Origin: Acetobacter syzygii
Lineage (GTDB): Bacteria > Pseudomonadota > Alphaproteobacteria > Acetobacterales > Acetobacteraceae
Direction: 5' to 3'
Assembly: GCF_000964225.1 (NCBI RefSeq)
Contig: NZ_BAMZ01000010.1
Location: 48,699-112,698, forward strand
Length of the DNA: 64,000 bases
Below, one piece after another: positions 55,526-64,000 of this stretch (position 1 is its first letter; each line of letters starts with the position of its first letter). The translations under genes and the position numbers were made by a program. Under the pieces are notes generated by a model that did not search any database, had not been told where the DNA came from, and saw only the letters and a list, made by a program, of their open reading frames with translations.

Positions 55526-56548
55526 TTGGCACAGACAGTTCCAGCACAGGGCGGGGAGGGAGCCGAATTTGCGCCCTCTCATGGCGCCACGCTTGCCTTT
55601 ACGGTGGATGCGGCTCAGGCAGGGGAGCGGGTTGACCGTTTTTTGTCCTCCTGCCCTGGGGCACCATCGCGCTCGCGCATTAAAGGGCTGATCGAAGGCG
55701 GGCAACTGCTGTGTAACGGCGCGGTCCTGCGCGAACCTGCCATGCCCGTCAAACCCGGTATGGTGCTTGTGCTGGACCTGCCCGCAGCAGCCCCCGCCAC
55801 GCCGCAGGGCGAAGCCATGGATTTTCAGGTCCTGTATGAGGATGATGACCTGATTGTGCTGGATAAGCCCGCAGGTCTTGTGGTCCACCCCGCACCGGGG
55901 AACGAGACAGGGACACTGGTTAACGGCCTGATCGCCCATTGCGGTAACAGCCTGCAAGGTATTGGGGGGGAGCGCCGCCCCGGCATTGTGCACCGGCTGG
56001 ATAAGGATACATCGGGTGTTATGGTGGTGGCCAAAACGGAAAAGGCACATCTGGCCTTGTCCGAGGATTTTGCCGCCCGCCGCATAGACCGCGCCTATCT
56101 GGCCTTCTGCTGGGGGGTGCCAACCCCCGCAGAAGGGGATTACGAAGGCGCGATCGGCCGCGACAAGCGCGATCGCAAACGCATGGCGCTGGTCACCCAT
56201 GGTGGTAAGTGGGCGCTAACCCACTACCGTACGCTCAGGGTGTTCAGTGCTGCCGCAGCACTGGTTGCCTGCAAGCTGGCAACAGGGCGAACGCACCAGA
56301 TTCGGGTGCATTTTTCGGCCAATGCACACCCGCTTATGGGGGATCCTCTGTATTTGCGGCGTGTGCCAGCCGCTGCGCGCGGGTTGCCGCCTGTTGCCAG
56401 AGCCGCAGGGCTGGACTTTCCGCGTCAGGCATTGCACGCGGCCCGTTTGGGCTTTACCCACCCCAGAACCGGCGAAAAACTGCTGTTTGAAACCCCCATG
56501 CCAGCAGACATGCAGGAACTGGAGCAGGCGCTGAACGATTCGGAGTAA
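55526..56548 (+). CDS. rluD: RluD-type 23S rRNA pseudouridine synthase
   Basis: A 340-residue enzyme. The catalytic Asp is in HRLDKDTSGVMVV; LVVHPAPGN and the TGRTHQIRVHF motif are present. An N-terminal S4-like RNA-binding region (SRSRIKGLIEGGQLLCNG) spans about residues 45-65. The start is TTG 55526; in-frame ATG is absent and later GTG is possible, so the first ~30 residues are uncertain. RluD versus RluA/RluC cannot be separated for certain. Confidence 0.85.
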   Translation: MAQTVPAQGGEGAEFAPSHGATLAFTVDAAQAGERVDRFLSSCPGAPSRSRIKGLIEGGQLLCNGAVLREPAMPVKPGMVLVLDLPAAAPATPQGEAMDFQVLYEDDDLIVLDKPAGLVVHPAPGNETGTLVNGLIAHCGNSLQGIGGERRPGIVHRLDKDTSGVMVVAKTEKAHLALSEDFAARRIDRAYLAFCWGVPTPAEGDYEGAIGRDKRDRKRMALVTHGGKWALTHYRTLRVFSAAAALVACKLATGRTHQIRVHFSANAHPLMGDPLYLRRVPAAARGLPPVARAAGLDFPRQALHAARLGFTHPRTGEKLLFETPMPADMQELEQALNDSE

Positions 56549-56876
56549 GCCGAGTCTGTGCCGGATTACGGGTGAATGGAGTTAAAAGAGGACCGCTCAG
56601 GTCCCTTAACTGTGGCAGTTTAGCTACCATGCGCACCTGTTTTCTTGACAGGGTGCATTTTTCGGGCGCACCTTCTTGTTCCATACCGCTCAATTTTCCG
56701 TAAAGCGGGAAGGGGCTTTTGGCATCTGCTGCTCATGCCGAGGGCAAGTGCAAAGGCTGTCATATTTTTCCATCGGGTTCTGGAGCTCGCCGCTGCAAAT
56801 ATGGATGCGCCTGTTGACGGAACAGGAACCAAACGCATCCGTGGGAGTTTCCAGCTCAGGAAGGAGTACTCAAATC
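56549..56876 (+). promoter_or_regulatory. rpoH upstream region with several hairpins
   Basis: A 328-base gene-free leader. A perfect TTGACA (56645-56650) lacks a matching -10 at normal spacing. Candidate hairpins: GGACC/GGTCC with weakly matched flanks (around 56580-56611), and CCTGTT/AACAGG with a 5-base loop (56810-56826). The Shine-Dalgarno AAGGAG (56861-56866) is beside a TTCC/GGAA pair that could partly cover it. Confidence 0.45.
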
Positions 56877-57761
56877 ATGGCCTCCGTCATTGATGTTGGG
56901 CCTGAAGGCAATCTTTCAAGGTACCTTCAGGAAATTCGCAAGTATCCTCTGCTCACACCAGAAGAAGAACTCTCTCTCTCCCGCAAATGGCGCGAGAAGG
57001 GGGACGTCAACGCAGCGCATCGGCTGGTGACCTCCCACCTGCGTCTGGTTGCCAAAATTGCCATGGGCTACCGTGGTTATGGGTTGCCCATCAACGAGCT
57101 GATCAGTGAAGGCAACGTGGGGATGATGCAGGCTGTCCGCCGCTTTGACCCCGAAAAAGGCTTCCGTCTGGCAACCTATGCCATGTGGTGGATCCGCGCT
57201 GCTATTCAGGAATATATTCTGCATAGCTGGTCTTTGGTCAAAATGGGCACCACGGCTGCCCAGAAAAAGCTGTTCTTCAACCTGCGCCGCCTTAAAGGCC
57301 AGATGCAGGCAATTGATGATGGTGATCTCAAACCAGAACAGGTGAACAAGATTGCCACAACGCTTGGTGTGTCCGAGCAGGATGTGGTGGATATGAACCG
57401 CCGCATGGCAGCACCCGACCACAGCCTGAATGCGCCGCTCAAGGCGGATCAGGAAAGTGAGTGGCAGGACCGTCTGGTTGATGATCAGGTCAATCAGGAA
57501 GATGTTTACGCCGAAAACGAAGAAATGTCGGGCCGCAAGGCATTGCTTGCTACCGCGCTGGAGACGTTGAATGAGCGTGAACGCCGCATTTTTACCGAAC
57601 GCAGACTAAAAGACGACCCGGCAACACTGGAAGAACTCGCCCATGACTATGGCATCTCCCGCGAACGGGTACGCCAGATAGAAGTGCGTGCGTTTGAAAA
57701 GGTGCAGGAAGCGATGAAGAAAGAAGTCGCAGCGCGCCGGAGCGCTACTTTGGGGGAGTAA
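56877..57761 (+). CDS. rpoH: RNA polymerase heat-shock sigma factor RpoH (sigma-32)
   Basis: A 294-residue group 3 sigma factor. Region 2 shows NVGMMQAVRRFDPEKGFRLATYAMWWIRAAIQEYI, with the core- and -10-binding residues intact, followed by SLVKMGTTAAQKKLFFNLR, the RpoH box that distinguishes it from RpoD. Region 4 (ERERRIFTERRL, then GISRERVRQIE) recognises the -35. AAGGAG lies 10 bases before ATG 56877. Confidence 0.95.
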   Translation: MASVIDVGPEGNLSRYLQEIRKYPLLTPEEELSLSRKWREKGDVNAAHRLVTSHLRLVAKIAMGYRGYGLPINELISEGNVGMMQAVRRFDPEKGFRLATYAMWWIRAAIQEYILHSWSLVKMGTTAAQKKLFFNLRRLKGQMQAIDDGDLKPEQVNKIATTLGVSEQDVVDMNRRMAAPDHSLNAPLKADQESEWQDRLVDDQVNQEDVYAENEEMSGRKALLATALETLNERERRIFTERRLKDDPATLEELAHDYGISRERVRQIEVRAFEKVQEAMKKEVAARRSATLGE

Positions 57762-57774
57762 ATTCCCCCCAAGG

Positions 57775-57794
57775 AGCCCCCCGTAAAGGGGGCT
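57775..57794. terminator. Hairpin between convergent rpoH and recJ
   Basis: A 7-bp GC-only stem (AGCCCCC/GGGGGCT) with a 6-base loop between two convergent stops; no T tract. A second short hairpin (GGGGA/TCCCC) precedes it at about 57753-57769. Confidence 0.45.
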
Positions 57795-57813
57795 AAACCC
57801 TGACCGCTACAGC

Positions 57814-59646
57814 TCAGGCGTGTGCCACGTCCTGCACAAAAAAGGTTGCATCCGTGCGGCCATTCCAGCTTTCTGCCCGCAGGTAGCCTGCCAGATGCAC
57901 GGGTGGGCGTGTTGTATCTTCCAGCACTGCGGCAAGGGGGTTGCCTTCCGCCTTGAACAGAAGAGCCTTGAGCTTGCTGCCATTGCTGGCGCGAACAAGG
58001 ACCCGCAGGGTATTACCATCCCGCCCAATCCGGTCTGTGCGTACAATATTGGCATTGGGCAGGGCTATAAGAGGCTCCGGGTTGCCTGCCCCAAAGGGGG
58101 CCAGAGCCGCCATGTCTGTTGCCAGTTCTGCGGTGGCTCCGGTCACGGCCACAACAGCATCAATCGTCAGGTTAACCGTTGGGGGGAGTGCAGCCGCCTG
58201 TGGCAGACGGGTGTTGAGGAAGGTGTGGAACTCCTCAAGCCGGTCGGCTTCAAGCGAGAAACCGGCCGCCATGGCGTGCCCCCCGCCTGTTTTGAGAATT
58301 CCAGCCTGCCGTGCCGCAATAATTACGGTGCCAAGGTCCAGCCCCGGAACAGAGCGACCCGACCCCTTTATACTGCCGTCCTCCTGCTGGGCACCAACAA
58401 GAGTGGGGCGGTTAAAGCGTTCTTTTATGCGCCCCGCCACAATGCCCACAACCCCGGGGTGCCAGTCTTTGCTGGCCAGCAGAATAACGCCATGACCGGC
58501 CTCTTTCTGCTCTGCGGCCTGCTCCATGGCACGGTCCAGAATATCGGCTTCCACATCCTGCCTGCGGCGGTTGACGGCATCCAGTCGCTCGGCCATCTGG
58601 CGGGCCTCGTGCTGGTCGGGGCAGCGGAGCAGGCGCAGCCCCAAGGCTGCCTCGGCAATGCGGCCTCCGGCATTAATGCGTGGCCCCAGTGCAAACCCGC
58701 AGGAAAAAGCATCTGGCGCTTTGGTGACCCCCGCAATGTCCAGCAGGGCGGCAACGCCTACACGCTGGCGGGCGGCCATAATTTTAAGCCCTTCCGATAC
58801 AAACAGGCGGTTCACCCCCTGTAAGGGCATAACATCGCACACCGTAGCCAGTGCTACGAGGTCCAGCAAAGGACGCAGGTCAGGTTCGGGCTGGGTGCTG
58901 TTAAAAAAACCGTTCTGGCGCAGGGTCCGTCTGGTTGCCACAGTTGCCAGAAAACTCAGGGCCGCTGCACAGATATGGCCAAGACCGGACCCGCAATCCA
59001 CCCGATTGGGGTTAACGGTGGCCAGAATGTCTGGCAGGGCATCTTCCGACTTATGGTGGTCCAGCACCACCACGTCTGCCTTACCGGCAAGCTGGTTAAG
59101 AATGGCGGCGGAGGCCGTGCCACAATCCACGCAGATCAGCAGCTTTGCTCCCTGCGCGACCAGATTGTCCAGTGCGGGCAGGTTGGGTCCATACCCTTCG
59201 GTCATCCGGTCGGGAATATGGGTGAGAACGGAGCAGCCAAGATGTTCAAAAAAAGCGGCCAGTACGGCACTGGCGCAGGCTCCATCCACGTCATAATCGC
59301 CAAAAATGCCAATGGTTTCCCCCGCCTGTACGGCCTGGGCCATGCGGGCGGCGGCCTTGTCCATATCTGTCAGGGTGGACGGGTCGGGCATGAGTGCGCG
59401 CAAGGTAGGCGCCAGAAAATGCGGGGCATGTTCAGGGCTGACCCCACGCATGGCCAGCAGACGCCCAACAATTTCGGGGATACCGAGTTGCTGGGCCAGT
59501 GCTGCGCCAAGGCGGTTTGTCGTCGGGTCGTCGGCTCCCTCCCGCCATGACCAGCGCCGCCCGTTTACGCTGTGCTCCACATTGAGCACAGCAGGTGTGG
59601 TGGCAGAGGGCATGGATGGGGCCTCTGGCAGAGGTGTCGGGAGCAT
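57814..59646 (-). CDS. recJ: Single-stranded-DNA-specific exonuclease RecJ
   Basis: A 610-residue 5'-3' ssDNA exonuclease of the DHH family for recombination and mismatch repair. Motifs: GDYDVDGACASAVL (I), VDCGTA and DHHKSE (III), and the second-domain GGHAMAAGFSLE. The length is normal. ATG 59646 has a poor ribosome site; ATG 59613 with GAGG upstream may be the true start. It follows glpX by 18 bases. Confidence 0.94.
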   Translation of the reverse strand: MLPTPLPEAPSMPSATTPAVLNVEHSVNGRRWSWREGADDPTTNRLGAALAQQLGIPEIVGRLLAMRGVSPEHAPHFLAPTLRALMPDPSTLTDMDKAAARMAQAVQAGETIGIFGDYDVDGACASAVLAAFFEHLGCSVLTHIPDRMTEGYGPNLPALDNLVAQGAKLLICVDCGTASAAILNQLAGKADVVVLDHHKSEDALPDILATVNPNRVDCGSGLGHICAAALSFLATVATRRTLRQNGFFNSTQPEPDLRPLLDLVALATVCDVMPLQGVNRLFVSEGLKIMAARQRVGVAALLDIAGVTKAPDAFSCGFALGPRINAGGRIAEAALGLRLLRCPDQHEARQMAERLDAVNRRRQDVEADILDRAMEQAAEQKEAGHGVILLASKDWHPGVVGIVAGRIKERFNRPTLVGAQQEDGSIKGSGRSVPGLDLGTVIIAARQAGILKTGGGHAMAAGFSLEADRLEEFHTFLNTRLPQAAALPPTVNLTIDAVVAVTGATAELATDMAALAPFGAGNPEPLIALPNANIVRTDRIGRDGNTLRVLVRASNGSKLKALLFKAEGNPLAAVLEDTTRPPVHLAGYLRAESWNGRTDATFFVQDVAHA

Positions 59647-59664
59647 GGGGTTAAAAAACGACCG

Positions 59665-60663
59665 TTATTGCGGCGTCCATGTTTTGGTTTTGAAGTTGTG
59701 GTGGCCTTCAATAAAGCGGGACGTACCGGATTTGGAGCGCATGACCAAAGAATGCGTTACGGCTTGATGCGGATACTGCCGCACACCCCTTAGCAGCGCA
59801 CCGGTGGTCACTCCGGTGGCGGAGAACAGCACCGAACCCGCAGCCATATCGTGCAGGTCCAGCTTGCGGTCCGGGTTTTTGCCGGGGTTCATCTTCTGGG
59901 CACGGGCGCGCTGGGCATCATCTTCAAACAGCAGGCGACCCTGCATCTGCCCTTCCACGCAGCGTACGGCAGCAGCCGTCAGCACCCCTTCTGGCGCACC
60001 GCCGGAACCGACGTAAATATCGACCTGGCTGCTGTCCAGGCAGGCGGCAATACCACCCGCCACGTCGCCATCGCTCAGCAGGCGCACACGGGCACCGGCT
60101 GCACGGGCGCGGGCAATCATTTCCTCATGCCGTTCGCGGTCCAATGTGCACAGCAGCAGGTCCTGCACGTTTTTGCCACGGGCTTTGGCAAGGTTCTTCA
60201 GGTTGGTTTCGATCGAGTTTTCAAGATCCACAACGCCTGCGGGCAGGTTGGGGCCAACCACGATCTTGTCCATGTACACATCGGGTGCGTGCAAAAAATT
60301 GCCGCGTTCGGCCAGCGCCACAACCGTAATGGCGTTTGGCATATCCTTGGCGCACAGGTTGGTGCCTTCCAGCGGGTCTACGGCAATGTCCATGGCTGGG
60401 CCGCCGGACCCCACTTTTTCACCAATGTAGAGCATGGGCGCTTCGTCCATTTCGCCCTCGCCAATGACCACGGTGCCATCAATGGCAACGGTGTCAAATG
60501 CTGTGCGCATGGCTTCCACCGCAGCGGCGTCCGCATCGTTCTTGCGGCCACGGCCCGTCCAGCGGGCAGAGGCAAGGGCCGCTGCTTCTGTTACACGCAC
60601 CAGCTCAAGGGCCAGATTGCGGTCAGAAACAACGAAGGGAGAGGGGCCAATGGAATCAGACAT
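59665..60663 (-). CDS. glpX: Class II fructose-1,6-bisphosphatase
   Basis: A 332-residue metal-dependent FBPase of the GlpX family. VVIGEGEMDEAPMLYIGE and the metal-binding DPLEGTN segment are intact, as is the late GGAPEGVLTAAA motif. It runs gluconeogenesis and pentose cycling. It lies between hom and recJ. Confidence 0.95.
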   Translation of the reverse strand: MSDSIGPSPFVVSDRNLALELVRVTEAAALASARWTGRGRKNDADAAAVEAMRTAFDTVAIDGTVVIGEGEMDEAPMLYIGEKVGSGGPAMDIAVDPLEGTNLCAKDMPNAITVVALAERGNFLHAPDVYMDKIVVGPNLPAGVVDLENSIETNLKNLAKARGKNVQDLLLCTLDRERHEEMIARARAAGARVRLLSDGDVAGGIAACLDSSQVDIYVGSGGAPEGVLTAAAVRCVEGQMQGRLLFEDDAQRARAQKMNPGKNPDRKLDLHDMAAGSVLFSATGVTTGALLRGVRQYPHQAVTHSLVMRSKSGTSRFIEGHHNFKTKTWTPQ

Positions 60664-60726
60664 GAGAAAGCGGGGTCCTTAATTGCACAATCGATTATAA
60701 GGCGGATGGGGCTGGCTGAGCGGATC

Positions 60727-62040
60727 TCAGGCAGCTTCGATCCGGATAACGACTGTGGAGTCTGTTACAACGCTCAGGGCATCAATCCGTGCGACGGCAT
60801 CCTGCATAGCGGCCTCCGATGTCTGATGTGTGACCAGAACAAGGGGAACATAAGGCGTGCTATCATTTTCCGCCGGATGCTGGAGCATACTGCGCAGGGA
60901 TACGCCGCAGTCGCGCAGCACGGCGGAAATGTCGGCAATAACGCCGGGGCGATCTTCCACCATCAGGCGCAGGTAAAAAGCACCCTGACCACTGGATAGG
61001 GGGCAGGCCCGCAGGGCAGGCTGCGTGTTGGTTTGCACACCCCACACCGCAATGGTGTGCCCACGTGCAATATCCACCAGATCAGCCGTGACCGCGCTGG
61101 CAGTGGGGCCAGCACCGGCTCCACGCCCTTCGATCATGATCCGGCCAACAAATTCGCCTTCGGCCACAACGGCGTTGAACACACCATCCACCTGCGCAAG
61201 GGGCGCGTTCTGCGGGACAAGGCAGGGGGTTACGCGTGCCTGCAACCCGGCATCGGTCATGCTGGCAAGGCCAAGCAGCTTAATGCGGTAGCCAAGGGCG
61301 CGGGCAAAGGTCTGGTCAATCGCGCCAATACGGCGGATGCCCTCCACATGCACACTGTCAAATGCAACGGGCTGACCAAAGGCCAGACCGGCCAGAATGG
61401 TCAGCTTGTGTGCGGCATCCAGCCCGTCCACATCGGTGGAGGGATCAGCTTCCGCGTAGCCCAGATCCTGCGCATCCTTCAGCACGGTTGCAAAATCCTT
61501 GCCGGTTTCGCGCATGACCGTGAGGATGTAATTGCAGGTGCCGTTTAAAATACCGCCTACGCGGAGCAGACGGTCTGCCGCCAGTCCTTCACGCACGGTT
61601 TTAATGGCGGGAATGCCGCCTGCCACCGCGGCTTCAAACAGCAGGGGGGCATTGTTGGCTGCACTCAACTGGGCAAGGGTGGAGCCATGCAGGGCCAGCA
61701 GGGCCTTGTTGGCCGTCACAACCGGTTTGCCAGCTTTAAGGGCGGCTTCCACCACGGCGCGTGCCGTACCTTCTGCCCCGCCAATCAGTTCCACCACCAC
61801 GTCCACATCGGGGTCACTGACCAGATCTGCTGCGTTCTCATACCAACGTAGGGCGGAAACATCCACGCCACGGTCACGCGTACGATCTCGCGCGCTGACG
61901 GCGACCACCTCCAGCGGGCGGCCTGCGCGGGCGCTCAGCAAATCTGCATTGGCGCGTAAAAGACGGATAACGCCAGCGCCAACCGTGCCAAGCCCGGCAA
62001 TGCCGAGACGAAGGGGAGAAGAAGAGGAACAGGATGTCAC
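60727..62040 (-). CDS. hom: Homoserine dehydrogenase
   Basis: A 437-residue enzyme for threonine/methionine synthesis. N-terminal NAD(P)-binding GIAGLGTVGAGVIRLL, catalytic NGTCNYILTVM, and a C-terminal ACT domain (DRPGVIADISAVL) for feedback by threonine. It starts at GTG 62040, overlapping the upstream aminotransferase stop by 4 bases, indicating a joint amino-acid operon. Confidence 0.95.
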   Translation of the reverse strand: MTSCSSSSPLRLGIAGLGTVGAGVIRLLRANADLLSARAGRPLEVVAVSARDRTRDRGVDVSALRWYENAADLVSDPDVDVVVELIGGAEGTARAVVEAALKAGKPVVTANKALLALHGSTLAQLSAANNAPLLFEAAVAGGIPAIKTVREGLAADRLLRVGGILNGTCNYILTVMRETGKDFATVLKDAQDLGYAEADPSTDVDGLDAAHKLTILAGLAFGQPVAFDSVHVEGIRRIGAIDQTFARALGYRIKLLGLASMTDAGLQARVTPCLVPQNAPLAQVDGVFNAVVAEGEFVGRIMIEGRGAGAGPTASAVTADLVDIARGHTIAVWGVQTNTQPALRACPLSSGQGAFYLRLMVEDRPGVIADISAVLRDCGVSLRSMLQHPAENDSTPYVPLVLVTHQTSEAAMQDAVARIDALSVVTDSTVVIRIEAA

Positions 62041-63272
62041 GGTACAACAGACTCCGGTTTTTGGGCTGGGTTGGAAGAGGGAGGGGCCTTAACGCCATGG
62101 GCTGCCATAAAGCCCTTGATCGAGCGCAGCGCCTGCCGCAGGCGGTGGGTATTTTCAACCAGCCCGATGCGGACGTGGTCATCGCCATATTCGCCAAAGC
62201 CCAGACCGGGAGCGACCGCAACTCCGGCCTCTTCGAGCAGAAGTTTGGAGAAGGCAACACTTCCCATTTCGCGGAAGGGTTCGGGAATGGGGGCCCACGC
62301 AAACATGGACCCTTCTGGCGAGGGCACGTCCCACCCGGCGGAGTGCAGACCCTTGATCAGCACGTCCCGCCGTTCCTTATACAGGTTACGCAGGTCGGCC
62401 ACGCAGTCCTGCGGTCCGTTCAGGGCGGTTACGGCAGCAACCTGAATGGGGGTGAACGCCCCGTAATCCAGATAGGATTTAATACGGGTCAGAGCCGCGA
62501 TCAGCCGTTCGTTCCCTGCGGCAAAGCCCACGCGCCAGCCTGCCATGGAATAGGTCTTGGACAGGGAGGTAAATTCCACCGCAATATCCCGCGCTCCCGG
62601 TACGGCAAGAATGGACGGCGGCACCACATCCCCAAAGTAGATTTCCGCGTAGGCAAGGTCGGATAGAATCCAGATTTCCTCGCGCCGGGCAAAAGCGACC
62701 AGTTCCTTGTAAAAATCCAGATCAGCCAGATACGCCGTGGGGTTGGAGGGGAAGTTGACAATCAGCGCCGTGGGTTTGGGCACGGAGTGGCGCACGGCGC
62801 GGTGGAGCGCGCGCAGCATGTCCTCGTTCGGGGTTGCGGGGATCGAGCGGACGGATGCCCCCGCAATAATAAACCCGAACTGGTGGATGGGGTAGGAAGG
62901 ATTGGGCACCAGAATGGTATCGCCCGGGCTGGTAATGGCGGAGGCCAGATTGGCCAGCCCTTCCTTGGAGCCAAGGGTTACAATAACTTCGCTGTCAGGG
63001 TTGAGCTTTACGTTAAAGCGCCGGTCATAGTAGCCAGCAACCGCCTTGCGCAGGCCGGGAATGCCGCGGCTGACCGAATAGCGGTGCGAGCGTGGGTCGT
63101 TTACCGTCTCGACCAGCTTGCTCACAATATGCGGCGGAGTGGGGGTATCGGGGTTGCCCATGCCAAGGTCAATAATATCCTCACCCCGTGCGCGCGCTGC
63201 TGCCTTGGCCTGATTGACAGAGGCAAATACATAAGGCGGCAGGCGGCGGATGCGATGGAACTCTTCGGTCAT
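62037..63272 (-). CDS. Class I/II PLP aminotransferase, AlaC / LL-DAP-aminotransferase-like
   Basis: A 411-residue PLP enzyme. DLGMGNPDTPTPPHIV, NFPSNPTA, and SLSKTYSMAGWRVGFAAG (Schiff-base lysine) are typical of the AlaC/aspartate-type family. I chose ATG 63272, since upstream residues are not family-like. Directly coupled to hom; donor amino-group specificity (alanine, aspartate or LL-diaminopimelate) cannot be read from sequence. Confidence 0.85.
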   Translation of the reverse strand: MTEEFHRIRRLPPYVFASVNQAKAAARARGEDIIDLGMGNPDTPTPPHIVSKLVETVNDPRSHRYSVSRGIPGLRKAVAGYYDRRFNVKLNPDSEVIVTLGSKEGLANLASAITSPGDTILVPNPSYPIHQFGFIIAGASVRSIPATPNEDMLRALHRAVRHSVPKPTALIVNFPSNPTAYLADLDFYKELVAFARREEIWILSDLAYAEIYFGDVVPPSILAVPGARDIAVEFTSLSKTYSMAGWRVGFAAGNERLIAALTRIKSYLDYGAFTPIQVAAVTALNGPQDCVADLRNLYKERRDVLIKGLHSAGWDVPSPEGSMFAWAPIPEPFREMGSVAFSKLLLEEAGVAVAPGLGFGEYGDDHVRIGLVENTHRLRQALRSIKGFMAAHGVKAPPSSNPAQKPESVVP

Positions 63273-63438
63273 GGACTCTGGGTGCTCTAAAAAGGTGAGA
63301 GGCGATGCCCCTCCCAGGGTGAAGGGAGAGAGCATAGTAATCGCCAAAATGGAACAGGCAACTCCTCTGGACACAAAACCGCTGTGCGGGGGTAAATTTA
63401 ACCCACCGCACGGCCGCAGGGTGTCCGCTGGCGTAGCC

Positions 63439-64000
63439 TTAGGGGACGATCACTTTGGCCCCCGTTCCAAACGCATCGCCACGGACGGTTATGGTGGGGG
63501 CAGGCACCCCGCGCTTGGAAAGTTCGGAGGCAAGGCGTTTTGCGCGCAGCAGCCCCAGCCGCACGGCATCGGACTGGTCCTGCGCACTCAGGGAGGCTGC
63601 ATCCCCAAAACCGCGAATGACCAGCGGGCCGTTCGGCCTTTTGCGCACAATCTTGTCTAACTCCCCTTCCTGCCCGGAGGAGAGCTGGTCGGACTGAGGC
63701 ACAAAATGAAAGGCCACACCCTTGATGTCCGTCAGGTCATAGTTGGGGTGAACGCCATCAGGGATGTGGGCATCGGTTGGCACATCAAAGCCGGGGAAGG
63801 TCGGTGCCGTAGGCGGCTCTTGCGGTACTTGTGGAATATCCTCGGGGCGTATTTCGGGAATGGTCGCTTTTTCATGCACTTCTGGCATGGCGACCTCCGC
63901 CTCGTTGGCCGGGGTGCTGGTATTCTCTTTATGGCTGGCTTTTGTGGGCGTAGCACTTGGTGCAGGTGCAGGTGCAGGTGCAGGTGCAGGTGCAGGTGCA
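63439..64000 (-). CDS. OmpA-like C-terminal domain protein, 5' part beyond the window
   Basis: The frame is open to the end of the window. The C-terminal domain (VAFHFVPQSDQLSSGQEGELDKIV ... PLVIRGFGDA, then RLGLLRAKRLASELSKRGV) fits the OmpA/MotB peptidoglycan-binding fold. Before it lie ~60 Pro-rich residues and then an Ala-Pro repeat continuing off the edge. Probably an envelope protein anchoring to peptidoglycan through a periplasmic linker. Confidence 0.75.
   Translation of the reverse strand, partial: APAPAPAPAPAPAPSATPTKASHKENTSTPANEAEVAMPEVHEKATIPEIRPEDIPQVPQEPPTAPTFPGFDVPTDAHIPDGVHPNYDLTDIKGVAFHFVPQSDQLSSGQEGELDKIVRKRPNGPLVIRGFGDAASLSAQDQSDAVRLGLLRAKRLASELSKRGVPAPTITVRGDAFGTGAKVIVP
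63959..64000 (-). repeat. (GGTGCA)7 tandem hexamer encoding (Ala-Pro)n
   Basis: Seven perfect hexamers run to the window edge and probably continue. Read on the - strand in frame they give alternating Ala and Pro. Changes in copy number would keep the reading frame, since the unit is six bases. Confidence 0.9.

Overview
The window looks like chromosome of an acetic acid bacterium (Acetobacteraceae, Acetobacter-like). This is inferred from the fairly GC-rich coding sequence, a three-part molybdenum aldehyde-oxidising complex with a triheme cytochrome c, several other exported oxidoreductases and cytochromes, and alphaproteobacterial-style rpoH, PPK2 and class II FBPase. No transposase, prophage, CRISPR array or rRNA was seen. 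One tRNA (Ala, anticodon CGC) is present.

Layout. 0-5.3 kb: 3' part of a lactaldehyde-type dehydrogenase (aldA) with a clear terminator, then a leftward operon for a 2Fe-2S / molybdopterin / cytochrome c dehydrogenase. 5.3-12.5 kb: a patchy stretch with a gene-poor AT-rich gap, a frameshifted BamE-like lipoprotein gene, tRNA-Ala, yggT, a 58-residue membrane protein, and several small exported or unknown proteins. 12.5-14.3 kb: a leftward pair encoding a Tat-exported FAD oxidoreductase and a monoheme cytochrome c. In the flavoprotein the usual C-terminal D-amino-acid-oxidase motif lies N-terminal to the FAD-binding Rossmann motif, as in a circular permutation.

14.4-40.8 kb is a purine catabolism island. 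It encodes a nucleoside deoxyribosyltransferase, a gamma-glutamyltransferase-family protein that I interpret as oxamate amidohydrolase (HpxW), guanine deaminase, a LysR regulator, an HpyO-type FAD urate hydroxylase, allantoinase PuuE, OHCU decarboxylase, HIU hydrolase, an NCS2 purine/urate permease and XdhABC. The opposing operon hpxK-hpxJ-hpxZ-hpxX-hpxY follows, then a TonB-dependent receptor and an 8-oxoguanine-deaminase-like amidohydrolase. Together these can be read as guanine -> xanthine -> urate -> HIU -> OHCU -> allantoin -> allantoate -> ureidoglycine -> oxalurate -> oxamate -> oxalate, releasing ammonia. Many junctions are 4-base ATGA overlaps, implying translational coupling. An FkbM methyltransferase and a CocE-type hydrolase interrupt the island without an obvious pathway role.

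40.8-64 kb is mainly housekeeping: dctA, a LOG-family hydrolase, a PiT phosphate transporter followed by ppk2 (phosphate/polyphosphate), plsC, a divergent Sco-like protein, polA, ilvE, selO, an iron-type ABC permease/ATPase pair without a binding protein, an RluD-type pseudouridine synthase, rpoH, recJ, glpX, and hom with an alaC-like aminotransferase. The window ends inside an OmpA-like gene, in a run of seven GGTGCA hexamers encoding Ala-Pro repeats.
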